Shown here piece after piece: positions 11,497 through 20,059 of a stretch of 64,000 nt of DNA. Within the stretch, counting starts at the first letter, position 1. Each line of letters opens with the position of its first letter. The position numbers and the translations under genes are program-made. The notes beneath the pieces are model-generated. The model did not search any database and was not told the DNA's origin. It was given only the letters and a program-made list of their open reading frames with translations. Source of the DNA: Ruminiclostridium josui JCM 17888 (GTDB lineage: Bacteria > Bacillota > Clostridia > Acetivibrionales > DSM-1351); NCBI RefSeq assembly GCF_000526495.1, contig NZ_JAGE01000002.1, positions 186,001 to 250,000 of the forward strand, written 5' to 3'.

Positions 11497-12338
11497 AAGT
11501 AGTTAAGACGATAAATGAAGTAAAAAATATAGTAAATGATTGGAAAAAACAAGGTTTATCAATCGGCTTTATTCCTACTATGGGATATTTGCATGAAGGC
11601 CATGGAAGCCTTATTATAAAAGCTCGTGAAAATTCAAAAGTAGTTGTAAGTATTTTTGTTAATCCCATGCAGTTTGGACCTGCAGAAGATTTGGACAAGT
11701 ATCCCAGAGACTTGGAAAAGGATTCAAAATATTGTGAGGAGTTAGGCGTAGATTTAATATTCAACCCTGAACCGGAAGAAATGTATCCTGAGGGCTTCTG
11801 TACTTCTGTGAATATGTCAGTTCTTAGCGAGGAATTATGCGGGCTTAGCCGTCCAGTGCATTTTACGGGAGTATGTACTGTTGTAAATAAGCTGCTCAAT
11901 ATTGTTAATCCTGACAAGGCTTATTTTGGAGAGAAGGATGCACAGCAGTTAGCTATAATAAGGAGAATGGTAAAGGACTTAAATATGGATGTTGAAATTG
12001 TTGGTTGCCCCATTATCCGAGAAGAAGACGGTCTTGCAAAAAGCTCTCGAAATACTTACTTAAACAGTGAAGAAAGAAGAGCTGCATTAGTATTAAGTAA
12101 ATCAATTTTTGCAGGTAAAAAAATGGTTGAAGAAGGTTGTAGGGAAGTAGATGTTCTTTTAAAGAAAATGAAAGATATCATAGAACGGGAGCCATTAGCA
12201 AGGATAGATTATTTAAAAGTTGTAGACGCAATGACAATGCAGCAGGTTAATACCATAGACAGACCTGTTTTGGTAGCAATGGCGGTTTATTTAGGAAATG
12301 TAAGACTAATCGACAATTTTTCTTTTATACCCGAATAA
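11493..12338 (+). CDS. panC: Pantothenate synthetase
   Basis: Joins pantoate and beta-alanine using ATP via a pantoyl-adenylate. The nucleotidyltransferase HxGH-like motif is HEGH at residues 34-37 within [12 protein letters not shown]. The family blocks [27 protein letters not shown] and the KSSRNTYL (KMSKS-equivalent) loop are present. At 281 aa it is normal. A CGGAGGA site lies within the end of panB, and the two genes overlap by 4 nt. Confidence 0.97.
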   Translation: MKVVKTINEVKNIVNDWKKQGLSIGFIPTMGYLHEGHGSLIIKARENSKVVVSIFVNPMQFGPAEDLDKYPRDLEKDSKYCEELGVDLIFNPEPEEMYPEGFCTSVNMSVLSEELCGLSRPVHFTGVCTVVNKLLNIVNPDKAYFGEKDAQQLAIIRRMVKDLNMDVEIVGCPIIREEDGLAKSSRNTYLNSEERRAALVLSKSIFAGKKMVEEGCREVDVLLKKMKDIIEREPLARIDYLKVVDAMTMQQVNTIDRPVLVAMAVYLGNVRLIDNFSFIPE

Positions 12339-12380
12339 ATAATTTCATTGATATTAATTGATATTATAAGAGGTGCATGA

Positions 12381-12767
12381 ATGAATATTACATTATTAAG
12401 TGGAAAAATCCATAGAGCTACAGTTACACAGGCGGAGTTAAACTATGTAGGAAGTATTACCATAGATGAAGAACTCTTGGAAGCGGCGGGTATTATGGAA
12501 TATGAGAAAGTTTGCGTAGTAAATATTAATAATGGCAAAAGACTGGAAACATATACGATTGCAGGAGAGAAGGGTTCAGGTGTGATTTGTCTAAATGGTG
12601 CAGCTGCCAGATACGCGCAAATAAATGATAAAGTTATTATCATGGCTTATGCACAAATGACCAGGGAAGAGGCTCAGAATCATAAACCTAATGTAGTATT
12701 TGTTGATGATAATAATCGTATAACATGTAAAACAAATTATGAAAAGCATGGCCAGATAGTAGAATAA
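12381..12767 (+). CDS. panD: Aspartate 1-decarboxylase proenzyme
   Basis: Makes beta-alanine from aspartate, supplying PanC. The proenzyme self-cleaves between Gly24 and Ser25 (sequence [10 protein letters not shown]) to create the pyruvoyl group; both residues are present, as are the downstream NGAAAR segment and the catalytic-pocket Lys9 and Tyr22. At 128 aa it is standard. An AAGAGGTG site precedes the ATG. It completes a full ketoisovalerate-to-pantothenate operon and is followed by a terminator. Confidence 0.97.
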   Translation: MNITLLSGKIHRATVTQAELNYVGSITIDEELLEAAGIMEYEKVCVVNINNGKRLETYTIAGEKGSGVICLNGAAARYAQINDKVIIMAYAQMTREEAQNHKPNVVFVDDNNRITCKTNYEKHGQIVE

Positions 12768-12845
12768 TGATTTAGGCCGTTTACATTTACGTTGATTTTG
12801 GTATTAAGTTACATGTTTGGAAATATTTTAAAATATTGAAAGATA

Positions 12846-12876
12846 ACCCCCTTATTGAATAAGGGGGTCTCTTTTT
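12846..12876 (+). terminator. Terminator after panD
   Basis: 10 bp stem ACCCCCTTAT / ATAAGGGGGT with a 3 nt loop, then CTCTTTTT. It lies between panD and the convergent L,D-transpeptidase gene; on the minus strand the T-run is lacking, so it mainly serves panD. Confidence 0.88.
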
Positions 12877-12891
12877 GGGATATGTCTAAGG

Positions 12892-13602
12892 TCATTCAAA
12901 TTCCGAATAACCCATTGCATTATAGTCTGGGGTTGAAATGGTAACTTTTATTTTAAGATTATGGTCTTTTTGAAATTGAATGAGAGCCTCTTTCAAATCG
13001 TCCTCATATATACCTGATTCATAACCATTAAAATATCCCAATTGTTTTAGCCTTTCTTGAACTGCCAGAACATCTGCCCCTCTGTCTCCAGGTTTCAAGT
13101 TTCTGAATCCCATTCCAAAGGGCCCGAATGGACCGTTGCGAATAACAACAGCTGTCCCCAATGGCACTAGATTATATAGCTCTTTTATGTCCCTATTATA
13201 CATACGTATGCATCCATGACTTGCAGACCTTCCAATTGATGCTTCATTTGTTGTACCATGAATACCATAATTACCCCATCTGACATTTAAGCCCAACCAT
13301 CTTCCACCGAATCCCTTTCCCCATTGGCTCTTTTCAACTATTTTCCATTCTCCTATTGGAGAGGGCCATCCTGGTTTTCCTGATGAAATAGGATATTTTT
13401 TTATACATTTATCGCTTTCAAATAAATAAAGTGTTTTTTCATCTATATGTATCAATATCAGAAATTGCTGTTGGTTATTTGCTGCATGCCTTGTGAAATT
13501 CCCTTTAAAAACACAAGTATTAGCTGCAAAAAAGAGAGCAATGGATAGTATAAAAATTGCAATGATATAGAATATTTTGTTCCTTTTTATCAAGATAAAC
13601 AT
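12892..13602 (-). CDS. L,D-transpeptidase with C-terminal peptidoglycan-binding domain
   Basis: Cell-wall enzyme of the YkuD family that forms or edits 3-3 peptide crosslinks or attaches proteins to peptidoglycan. One N-terminal membrane anchor or signal (residues 9-27) leads to the catalytic domain, with H115 (GIHGTT) and the nucleophile motif S128-H-G-C131-IRM. A helical peptidoglycan-binding repeat follows (about 170-216: LKPGDRGADVLAVQERLKQLGY). The start at 13602 follows a strong GGGAGGT site; an open frame continues upstream to 13728 but is not preceded by one. Length is 236 aa. It is divergent from the gerAB gene, so a spore-wall role is possible but unproven. Confidence 0.93.
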   Translation of the reverse strand: MFILIKRNKIFYIIAIFILSIALFFAANTCVFKGNFTRHAANNQQQFLILIHIDEKTLYLFESDKCIKKYPISSGKPGWPSPIGEWKIVEKSQWGKGFGGRWLGLNVRWGNYGIHGTTNEASIGRSASHGCIRMYNRDIKELYNLVPLGTAVVIRNGPFGPFGMGFRNLKPGDRGADVLAVQERLKQLGYFNGYESGIYEDDLKEALIQFQKDHNLKIKVTISTPDYNAMGYSEFE

Positions 13603-13746
13603 GATTAACCTCCCTCTAAAGAAATATATGCTGAAATGTTTAATGTAAGAATGGGAGTCTGAAATATTAGTAATAACCACCACTGCATACACATTAATAC
13701 AAATGCACATAATATTGAAATAAAACATACGAATGAGTGGTTTATA

Positions 13747-14859
13747 ATGGAAAAAATAAGTAAGAACCAGCTATTCTGTTTGATAATGATGGGACAAATT
13801 GGAAGCACCAATCTATGGGCCTTAGGCATTGAAGCTAAAAGAGATGCCTGGATTGTTGATATAATTTCAACAATTGCCGGAATGGGCTTGGTCTGGTTGT
13901 ATACATCAATATATAGTAAGTATCCTGAAAAAAACATTGTGGGAATAACCCAATCTATTCTTGGTAAGGTCTTGGGATGGCCATTGGGATTTGTTTATTT
14001 TATGATATATACTTTTAATGCTACCCGAACAACAAGTGAATTTGCTGATTTAATAAATGTTACATTTTTACAAGATACACCCAATTTTGTAATACAGATT
14101 ATCTTTTATATAGCAATTATTTACGTTCTTTTTTTAGGAATAGAGACTTTGGGGCGTATTGCTGAAATAATATTTCCAATAGTTATGTTCTTAATAATAT
14201 CTATTTATATTATGATAATTGCATCAAAACAGATAGATATGAAAGAGCTGCTGCCTGTATTTCAAGATGGGTACAAACCTATATTAAAGGCTTTTTATCC
14301 AATAGGAATTAACTTTCCTTTCGGTTTGGTTTATGTTTTTTTTCAGTTCTGGAAGTATAATGGCTCGGTACAGGAAGTAAAAAAAACAACTTACTGGGCA
14401 CTTATAGTGACAGGGATTAATCTGACAGTTTCTTTAATAATAATGGTTACAACATTGGGTACTAATTATACTTCCAATGCTACAATACCATTTCTAGAGG
14501 TAATCAAACTTATTAGTGTCGGCGATATAATTACTAACCTTGACGCAATAGGAGTTATTCTGGTATTTATGGGTGGATTCTATTTAACCATATTTTTTTA
14601 CTATTCGGCAGTTTTAATCTTTTCAGAATTATTTAATATAAAAGATTACAGATGGGTGCTAATTCCATTGGCTGTTTTCATTATGTGGTATTCAAAAGTA
14701 TATGAGCCAAATTATCCGTTTCATGTAAAATACCTAGTACCCCAGTACTGGCAGCAATGGGTACCAGTTAGCAATGTAATTCCCGCTATGCTTTTATTAA
14801 TATTTCATCTTAAAAAATACTGCAATAAGAATCTAAATATTCAAAACAATAAAAGTTAG
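13747..14859 (+). CDS. GerAB-type spore germination permease
   Basis: Inner spore membrane subunit of a Ger-type nutrient germinant receptor (GerAB/ArcD/ProY family). The 370 aa protein is almost wholly hydrophobic, with about ten membrane helices. It starts with the family pattern EKISKNQLFCLIMMGQIGSTN and has the GIETLGRIAEI block around residue 135. The ribosome binding site (GAGTGG) is weak. In most genomes A, C and B subunits are one operon. Here the B gene is on the plus strand and faces gerAC-gerAA, which are on the minus strand. Germinant specificity cannot be read from sequence. Confidence 0.92.
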   Translation: MEKISKNQLFCLIMMGQIGSTNLWALGIEAKRDAWIVDIISTIAGMGLVWLYTSIYSKYPEKNIVGITQSILGKVLGWPLGFVYFMIYTFNATRTTSEFADLINVTFLQDTPNFVIQIIFYIAIIYVLFLGIETLGRIAEIIFPIVMFLIISIYIMIIASKQIDMKELLPVFQDGYKPILKAFYPIGINFPFGLVYVFFQFWKYNGSVQEVKKTTYWALIVTGINLTVSLIIMVTTLGTNYTSNATIPFLEVIKLISVGDIITNLDAIGVILVFMGGFYLTIFFYYSAVLIFSELFNIKDYRWVLIPLAVFIMWYSKVYEPNYPFHVKYLVPQYWQQWVPVSNVIPAMLLLIFHLKKYCNKNLNIQNNKS

Positions 14860-14876
14860 GAAAGAAGAAGAGAAAT

Positions 14877-15041
14877 ATGATAAAGTTTATCACTAAAATA
14901 ATAAATGACACAATAGAGACAGGGATAGGACAAAGTATAATAGCATTTTCGGCATGGGGATATGCTTTTCTTTTAGTAGCGGTAGCTTTGTACTATGCGG
15001 TACTATCCCTGATAAAGTTGATTTTTGGTAAGAAAAACTAA
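14877..15041 (+). CDS. Small single-pass membrane protein in germination locus (54 aa)
   Basis: Open frame MIKFITKIIN... of 54 codons starting 17 nt after gerAB, with a purine-rich AGGAAAGAAG site upstream. An N-terminal amphipathic stretch (1-20) is followed by a hydrophobic segment (about 27-50, WGYAFLLVAVALYYAVLSLI) and a basic tail GKKN. It ends 9 nt before the convergent gerAC stop codon. Small hydrophobic D subunits have been described in some Bacillus ger operons; this one has one clear helix rather than two, so the relationship is only a suggestion. No known family is recognised. Confidence 0.65.
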   Translation: MIKFITKIINDTIETGIGQSIIAFSAWGYAFLLVAVALYYAVLSLIKLIFGKKN

Positions 15042-15049
15042 AGGCTTCT

Positions 15050-16258
15050 TTACTTATCAATCTTTTTAGCATTGAGTGGTTTTAAAGTTAGTCCGGTTCT
15101 GTTGAGACAAGTATCTACTTTAAGTGTATATGATACATTTGGGAATATTTCATCATTCCATTTATTTTTTATTTTACTCCAGGTTTTAGGGTACTTTATT
15201 TCAAAAGCTCTTCCAAAACCTAATACATCTGTTTTCATATTTTCCTGTATATTCTTTATTGTTTTATCAGTTAAAAGTTTTATATAATTTGAAAATTTGT
15301 TGTTAATTTGCTCAAATAGCTGTAGGTTAGTCACATCTAGATCTTGATCGACTTCGGTCATATTTCCTTCTGCTTTTATTGAAATATTGAATAATATATT
15401 ACCTTTATCATTTATGGAAGGTTTGATAGAACATTTAATTTTTATCAGTTCAATTGTAACTTTACTGCTGGAATTATCCTTAAGTGCTTCTACATTGATG
15501 GATGTCTTGCTGCATTTACCAATCAAAATATTCAGACCAAGAGTTTCTTTGTAATCCAGAAAGCCTACTAGTTTATCTTTCTTAAATAATGCTGCTCCGT
15601 TAAGTTCTAAACCTTTGCGCTCTTCCGGCTCTGTTCCTTCTATAGGAACACTTTTAACATTAATTAACTTAAAAACACCGGTAATAGGGTTTTTTCCTTC
15701 ACCGGGCATTGTCTTAATAAAATCAATTACTTTTGAGACTGCAGAACTTGAATCTATCTTTTGAGATTTGAGTATGCCTTCCATGTAGTTTGCCTGTATT
15801 TTTTCAAGGCCATGCTTAACACCAAGTACTTCGGCGGCTTTACAGTCAGAAGTAACAACAAGCCATGTTGTTTTTCTTAATTCATGACTGCGGGTTATAA
15901 AATCAATAGTGTCTCCAAGACCTTCTCGTGCATAATCCTCACCAACGACTATTACTTTAATATGAGAGAAAAAGCTTCTTCTGTCAAATTCTTTTATTGT
16001 TCGTCTGATTGCTTCAAATATTGAGTCACCTGACGAAATGACCAACTCGTAAGGAGGTTCGTTTCCACCGCCTTGCTTTTCCATGGCTGCAGGACGTACT
16101 ATTTGACTTGTTAATTGAACTCTGCCGTCTGCTCCTTTATCAAACCCTATAGCCATTGCAATACCCAATTGATTCAGCTCTTTGCGATCCCAGCAGCCTG
16201 TCAGGAGCATTGAAAAAAAAGTAATGATAAATATTACCACAACAGTTTTTTTATTCAA
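15050..16258 (-). CDS. GerAC-type germination receptor lipoprotein
   Basis: Ger(x)C family subunit of a spore germinant receptor, anchored as a lipoprotein on the outer face of the inner spore membrane. The signal peptide ends in lipobox LLTGC with the lipidated Cys at residue 22, followed by the family start WDRKELNQLGIAMAIGFD. C-terminal family features include DVLGFGRAFEIKYPKTW and the ending YTLKVDTCLNRTGLTLKP. At 402 aa it is normal. It overlaps gerAA by 4 nt and is translated after it. Confidence 0.93.
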   Translation of the reverse strand: MNKKTVVVIFIITFFSMLLTGCWDRKELNQLGIAMAIGFDKGADGRVQLTSQIVRPAAMEKQGGGNEPPYELVISSGDSIFEAIRRTIKEFDRRSFFSHIKVIVVGEDYAREGLGDTIDFITRSHELRKTTWLVVTSDCKAAEVLGVKHGLEKIQANYMEGILKSQKIDSSSAVSKVIDFIKTMPGEGKNPITGVFKLINVKSVPIEGTEPEERKGLELNGAALFKKDKLVGFLDYKETLGLNILIGKCSKTSINVEALKDNSSSKVTIELIKIKCSIKPSINDKGNILFNISIKAEGNMTEVDQDLDVTNLQLFEQINNKFSNYIKLLTDKTIKNIQENMKTDVLGFGRAFEIKYPKTWSKIKNKWNDEIFPNVSYTLKVDTCLNRTGLTLKPLNAKKIDK

Positions 16259-17898
16259 TAGTTTTTTCCTCCTTTCTTCTTATTAGGCTCATTAGGTTTA
16301 TTAGGCATCTGTTTTGATGCTTGCCTGCCAGACTTTTTCCAGGTAATAACTTTAGGTCGATTTCTCATAATCCAGAGAGGAAATCTGATAATGCTGTCTT
16401 TCATATCGCTCCAATTTATGGGAGCTAGAGGTGACATAAATGGAGTTCCGAAGGTTCTAAGAGAACACATATGTGCCAATATACAGAACATACCTACAAT
16501 TACGCCAAAAAGTCCAAAAGCACTGCTAATAAAAATCATAGCAAATTTTAGAATTATTATTGCATCATAAATTGAAGGGAGTATAAAGCTTGTAATAGCA
16601 GACAAAGCTGTGATAATAACCATGGGGGCACCGATTATTCCTGCTTCAACAGCGGCTTGTCCTATAACAAGAGTTCCAACAATACTTACTGCAGTACCAA
16701 CAGCTTTAGGCATCCTTATTCCGGATTCACGCAGTAGTTGAAATATAATTTCGCTTATAAGTGTCTCAATTAGAACAGGAAAAGGAATTCCTTCTCTGGC
16801 AGCAGCAAAAGTTACAAGAAGGACAGTAGGGACCATTTCCTGATGGAATGTGGTAAGGGAAATATACACAGCAGGAAGGGTAAGGGTTACAAATAATGCA
16901 AGAACCCTTAGTATCCTCACCAAGTTAGTCAGGTACGGTCGGGAAAAATAATCTTCAGGTACCTGGAGCGACTCAACAAAAGTATAGGGTACTGTCAATA
17001 CAATAGGTGTTCCTCCGCACAAAATTGCAACTCTTCCTTCAAGGAGTTTTGCACAAACCTTGTCTGGCCTTTCACTGTTTCCTATTGTTGCAAAAGGGGA
17101 TAAGGGATTATCTTCAATAAACTGCTCAATATAACCGGATTCCAGTATGACATCGGTATCTATACGGTTTATTCTGTCACGTACTTCTTGAATAACCTTG
17201 TCGTTGGCAATACCCTGAATGTATGCAATACAAACGTCAGTTCTTGTTTGCTTTCCTACTACAAGAGTTTCAAAAATTAGGTTAGGGTTTTTAATTGTTT
17301 TACGTATTAGAGAAGTATTAACCCTGATTGTCTCTACAAAAGACTCTCGTGAGCCACGTATAACAACCTCAGTTTCTGGCTGTTGAATACTTCTGCTTTC
17401 TCCACCTTTTGCACTTACGGCAAATCCTTTTTTACATCCGTCTATAAGCAGAAGTGTATTACCTGATAAAATTGTGTCTATGGCCTCATCCATGTTTTTT
17501 ACTTCTGTTGCTTCCACTATATTTAGTATGTTTTTTTGTATATCATCAAATAGGTTCTCTTTGTCCACAAGTTTACCGTGGGGGTCTGTAATATGGATGT
17601 TAACCATAAGAGATTTAACAACATACTCAAGTATCAGCTTTTTATCTCCCAATCCGTCAATAAAACCGATTAGAGCTTTAGTCTGATGCTTTACACCAAA
17701 ATGAAATTCTCTAAAAATAATATCATCACTTTTGCCTAAGATATTTTTTAACCTCTGGGCATTTTTATCCAAAGAATAATCAAAGTCTTGCTGACCGCCC
17801 ACATAAGATACTTTATCAGGTGAAGGTGTGTTATAATCTTTTTGCTTGCTTTTCACATCTTTAACAAATTTTATAAATTTAGATAGTTTATTAATCAA
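16255..17898 (-). CDS. GerAA-type germination receptor subunit
   Basis: Large subunit of the germinant receptor (GerA family, 547 aa). A cytosolic N-terminal domain of about 300 residues contains the family motifs DGLGDKKLILEYVVKSL, IIRGSRESFVETIRVNTSLIRKTIKNPNL and IQEVRDRINRIDTD. It is followed by FVESLQVPEDYFSRPY and about five membrane helices (residues 320-480). The C-tail is very basic (KKSGRQASKQ, NKKKGGKN). The best start is TTG at 17898 with a GGAAGG site 8 nt upstream; the nearby ATG at 17903 is out of frame. It is the first gene of a two-gene unit with gerAC. Confidence 0.93.
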   Translation of the reverse strand: MINKLSKFIKFVKDVKSKQKDYNTPSPDKVSYVGGQQDFDYSLDKNAQRLKNILGKSDDIIFREFHFGVKHQTKALIGFIDGLGDKKLILEYVVKSLMVNIHITDPHGKLVDKENLFDDIQKNILNIVEATEVKNMDEAIDTILSGNTLLLIDGCKKGFAVSAKGGESRSIQQPETEVVIRGSRESFVETIRVNTSLIRKTIKNPNLIFETLVVGKQTRTDVCIAYIQGIANDKVIQEVRDRINRIDTDVILESGYIEQFIEDNPLSPFATIGNSERPDKVCAKLLEGRVAILCGGTPIVLTVPYTFVESLQVPEDYFSRPYLTNLVRILRVLALFVTLTLPAVYISLTTFHQEMVPTVLLVTFAAAREGIPFPVLIETLISEIIFQLLRESGIRMPKAVGTAVSIVGTLVIGQAAVEAGIIGAPMVIITALSAITSFILPSIYDAIIILKFAMIFISSAFGLFGVIVGMFCILAHMCSLRTFGTPFMSPLAPINWSDMKDSIIRFPLWIMRNRPKVITWKKSGRQASKQMPNKPNEPNKKKGGKNY

Positions 17899-17986
17899 AG
17901 CATTTACCTTCCCAATAAAAATTATTATTATTAAATTATTATTTGGTTTTATTCGTTATTCTATGTAACTTTAAACGTGGGAAAAT

Positions 17987-18541
17987 TTATGGTTTTCTAC
18001 GTTTTTGAGACTCATTTTTTCCTTTTTCTCTTACTTGGATAAATTGCTCATTTTCATATTTTTTAAGAACTTGGGTTAAGTGTTCGGAATGCTCTTTTTC
18101 ATCATCAATTATGGACTGTATTGCTGTTTTTATATCTTTGTAGGAAGAATAGGCCTCAATTTCTTCCTCATAAAGGATTACGGCTTCCAATTCTCCCTTA
18201 ATATCTTCTCTAATATTATTAAGGATTATCTGCTTGTCATAAGATGGATTATATAATTGCATGGTGGATTTGGGTTTATGATAATCTTCGTGTTGTTCTA
18301 AAGAAGCTTTATATTGGACAGGGTCATACTTTCTCAGAAGGTTGAGAACAGTTTCATAGTGTCTTTTTTCATCCTGCATTATATGATACCAGACTTCATT
18401 TACATTTATCATGTTGGAATTAGCAATGTGGTTTTGGTATCCGTTTATTGCTATTAATTCTGCAATCATTATTTCTCTCAGTCGGTTGGTAACTTTACGT
18501 GCAGTACCTTGAGGCTGACCAGATGGATATGTATAACTCAT
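17987..18541 (-). CDS. Ferritin-like di-iron domain protein
   Basis: Protein of 184 aa with two ferritin-like half-repeats. Carboxylate and histidine ligands are seen as AELIAINGYQNHI, DEKRHYE, GELEAVILYEEEI and DEKEHSEHL, i.e. two ExxH-type pairs typical of rubrerythrin or ferritin-like folds. There is no rubredoxin Cys motif. The C-tail is highly basic. The start at 18541 is fixed by a GGAGGTAATA site; an ATG at 18553 falls inside that site. Possible roles are oxidative-stress defence or a spore coat component; neither is proven. It sits upstream of gerAA on the same strand, 88 nt apart. Confidence 0.8.
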   Translation of the reverse strand: MSYTYPSGQPQGTARKVTNRLREIMIAELIAINGYQNHIANSNMINVNEVWYHIMQDEKRHYETVLNLLRKYDPVQYKASLEQHEDYHKPKSTMQLYNPSYDKQIILNNIREDIKGELEAVILYEEEIEAYSSYKDIKTAIQSIIDDEKEHSEHLTQVLKKYENEQFIQVREKGKNESQKRRKP

Positions 18542-18628
18542 TATTACCTCCATAAATATGTAAAAGGGAATACTGTTTATATTCTATGTTTTTCATTTGT
18601 ATTTGGTGAAAAATTTTTCAAATCAATC

Positions 18629-18659
18629 TTGACATTTACGTAGCGTAAAGGTGTATATT
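18629..18659 (+). promoter_or_regulatory. MerR-type promoter with operator palindrome
   Basis: -35 TTGACA (18629-18634) and -10 TATATT (18654-18659) are separated by 19 bp, the over-long spacing typical of MerR-activated promoters. The perfect palindrome TTTACG-TAG-CGTAAA (18635-18649) lies exactly inside the spacer. The inverted repeat can be extended outward (ACATTTACG / CGTAAAGGT) with one mismatch. It sits 25 nt upstream of the MerR gene, so autoregulation is expected. Confidence 0.9.
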
Positions 18660-18683
18660 TATCCTGTCAGGAGGTTTAAAGCT

Positions 18684-19451
18684 ATGGAATACACAATAAA
18701 AAAACTGGCTCAATTAGCCGGTGTAAGCACAAGGACACTTAGGTACTATGATGAGATAGGCATTCTCAAGCCGGCGAGAATAAATTCATCAGGATACCGT
18801 ATTTATGGTCGGAAGGAAGTAGACAGACTTCAGCACATTTTGTTTTATCGGGAACTGGGTGTGGAACTGGATAAAATAGGAGAATTTGTGAATAATCCTG
18901 CTTACGACTGTATTTCTGCTTTACAAAACCACCGAGAAAAGCTTTTAGAAAAGAAAAAGCAGCTAGAGCAGTTAATTAATACTATTGATAAAACAATAGC
19001 TGCTAATGAAGGGAGAATTAAAATGACAGATAGAGAAAAGTTTGAGGGCTTCAAGCAAAAGATTTTGGATGAAAATGACAAAAAATATGGAGAGGAAATT
19101 CGTGAAAAGTACGGGGAAGACACTGTGAATCAATCATACGATAAATTAATGGGGATGTCAGAGGAACGATATAAGGAATTTGAAAAACTTACAGAACTTG
19201 TCTTAGATACATTAAAGCAAGCCTATAAAACGGAAAATCCGGCAGGGGAGCTTGCACAGAAAGCCGCTGACCTGCATCGTCAATGGCTTAGCTTTTCCTG
19301 GCCTAGTTACAGCGGTGAAGCCCATGCTGGGCTTGCGCAAATGTATGTAGATGACGAAAGATTCAGAGCATATTACGATAAGGAACAACCGGGTATGGCA
19401 GAATTCTTGAGAGATGCAATTCTTATCTACACCGGGAAAACAGACAAATAA
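18684..19451 (+). CDS. MerR-family regulator with TipAS antibiotic-recognition domain
   Basis: DNA-binding activator (255 aa). The N-terminal winged helix-turn-helix is YTIKKLAQLAGVSTRTLRYYDEIGIL (residues 3-28), then SGYRIYG and a dimerising coiled coil (about 75-115). The C-terminal half matches the TipAS ligand domain (LAQKAADLHRQWLSF, GLAQMYVDDERFRAYYD, FLRDAILIYTG), which in Streptomyces TipA traps thiopeptide antibiotics. The start at 18684 follows a CAGGAGGT site; an in-frame GTG at 18651 lies in the promoter. An operator in its own promoter suggests autoregulation. No drug transporter is adjacent, so other targets may be elsewhere. Confidence 0.92.
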   Translation: MEYTIKKLAQLAGVSTRTLRYYDEIGILKPARINSSGYRIYGRKEVDRLQHILFYRELGVELDKIGEFVNNPAYDCISALQNHREKLLEKKKQLEQLINTIDKTIAANEGRIKMTDREKFEGFKQKILDENDKKYGEEIREKYGEDTVNQSYDKLMGMSEERYKEFEKLTELVLDTLKQAYKTENPAGELAQKAADLHRQWLSFSWPSYSGEAHAGLAQMYVDDERFRAYYDKEQPGMAEFLRDAILIYTGKTDK

Positions 19452-19456
19452 TAAAT

Positions 19457-19545
19457 AAACGGGGGTGCTGCAAAACAGAAAGTTTAATACCTGTACTTGC
19501 GTACAGGTTAAGAATATAAGAAATAGTTTTGCAACAGCCCCGTTT
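19457..19545. repeat. Foldback repeat element, short copy
   Basis: 89 nt imperfect palindrome. The outer arms AAACGGGGG... and ...CCCCGTTT pair at 18 of 20 positions, and an inner perfect 8 bp stem ACCTGTAC / GTACAGGT closes on loop TTGC. It shares the blocks AAAACAGAAAGTTT, CCTGTACTTGCGTA and GGTTAAGAATATAA with the reverse complement of the element at 23276-23421. It lies between merR and the convergent CBS gene, where it could also act as a terminator. No transposase is nearby. Confidence 0.8.
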
Positions 19546-19561
19546 AAACTACCTCAATGCT

Positions 19562-19987
19562 TTATTGAGGTTTTGAAGGCCTTGATATTTCAGTGAGAGT
19601 GTCGGCAACTTCAGTGTCATATTTAGCATCGGTTGCCACATCACCTAGTGCTACAATACCTACAAGGTTGTTATGATCAACAACGGGTACTCTTCTTATC
19701 TGGCTGTCAGCCATCATTTTGGTAACTTGTGACATTTCCATGTCAGGGCTGACAGAAGTTATACCGGTTGTCATAATTTCTCTTACAGGTGTTTGCTGTG
19801 GATTTTTACCTACAGCAATGTTTCTAACAACGATATCTCTGTCAGTTACTATACCTACAACACTTCCCTTGTCACAAACAGGGATTGATCCTACATTATG
19901 CTGCTGCATTAATTTTGCAGTGTCAACAATAGAAGCATTTGGTTCAACATAGGTTACATTTGTAGTCATTATATCTTTTACTTTCAT
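19562..19987 (-). CDS. Tandem CBS-domain protein
   Basis: 141 aa cytosolic protein made only of two CBS domains, which usually bind adenine nucleotides or similar ligands as a sensor pair. Repeat 1 is VKDIMTTNVTYVEPNASIVDTAKLMQQHNVGSIPV with GIVTDRDIVVR. Repeat 2 is VREIMTTGITSVSPDMEMSQVTKMM with RRVPVVD and GIVALGD. The start at 19987 is chosen because the AAAGGA site is at good distance; an ATG at 19996 abuts it. Its partner protein is unknown. The stop overlaps a small hairpin (19552-19570). Confidence 0.9.
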   Translation of the reverse strand: MKVKDIMTTNVTYVEPNASIVDTAKLMQQHNVGSIPVCDKGSVVGIVTDRDIVVRNIAVGKNPQQTPVREIMTTGITSVSPDMEMSQVTKMMADSQIRRVPVVDHNNLVGIVALGDVATDAKYDTEVADTLTEISRPSKPQ

Positions 19988-20059
19988 CGTAATCATCCTT
20001 TCATAATGATTTCAAAATTATTGTTTCCGAAAGGAATGATTAAAGTCGTGGAAATTTTT

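Noticed and set aside
13603-13728. Upstream extension of the L,D-transpeptidase frame by 42 codons
   Set aside because: It contains the strong GGGAGGT site of the internal ATG and would place extra residues before a good signal anchor.
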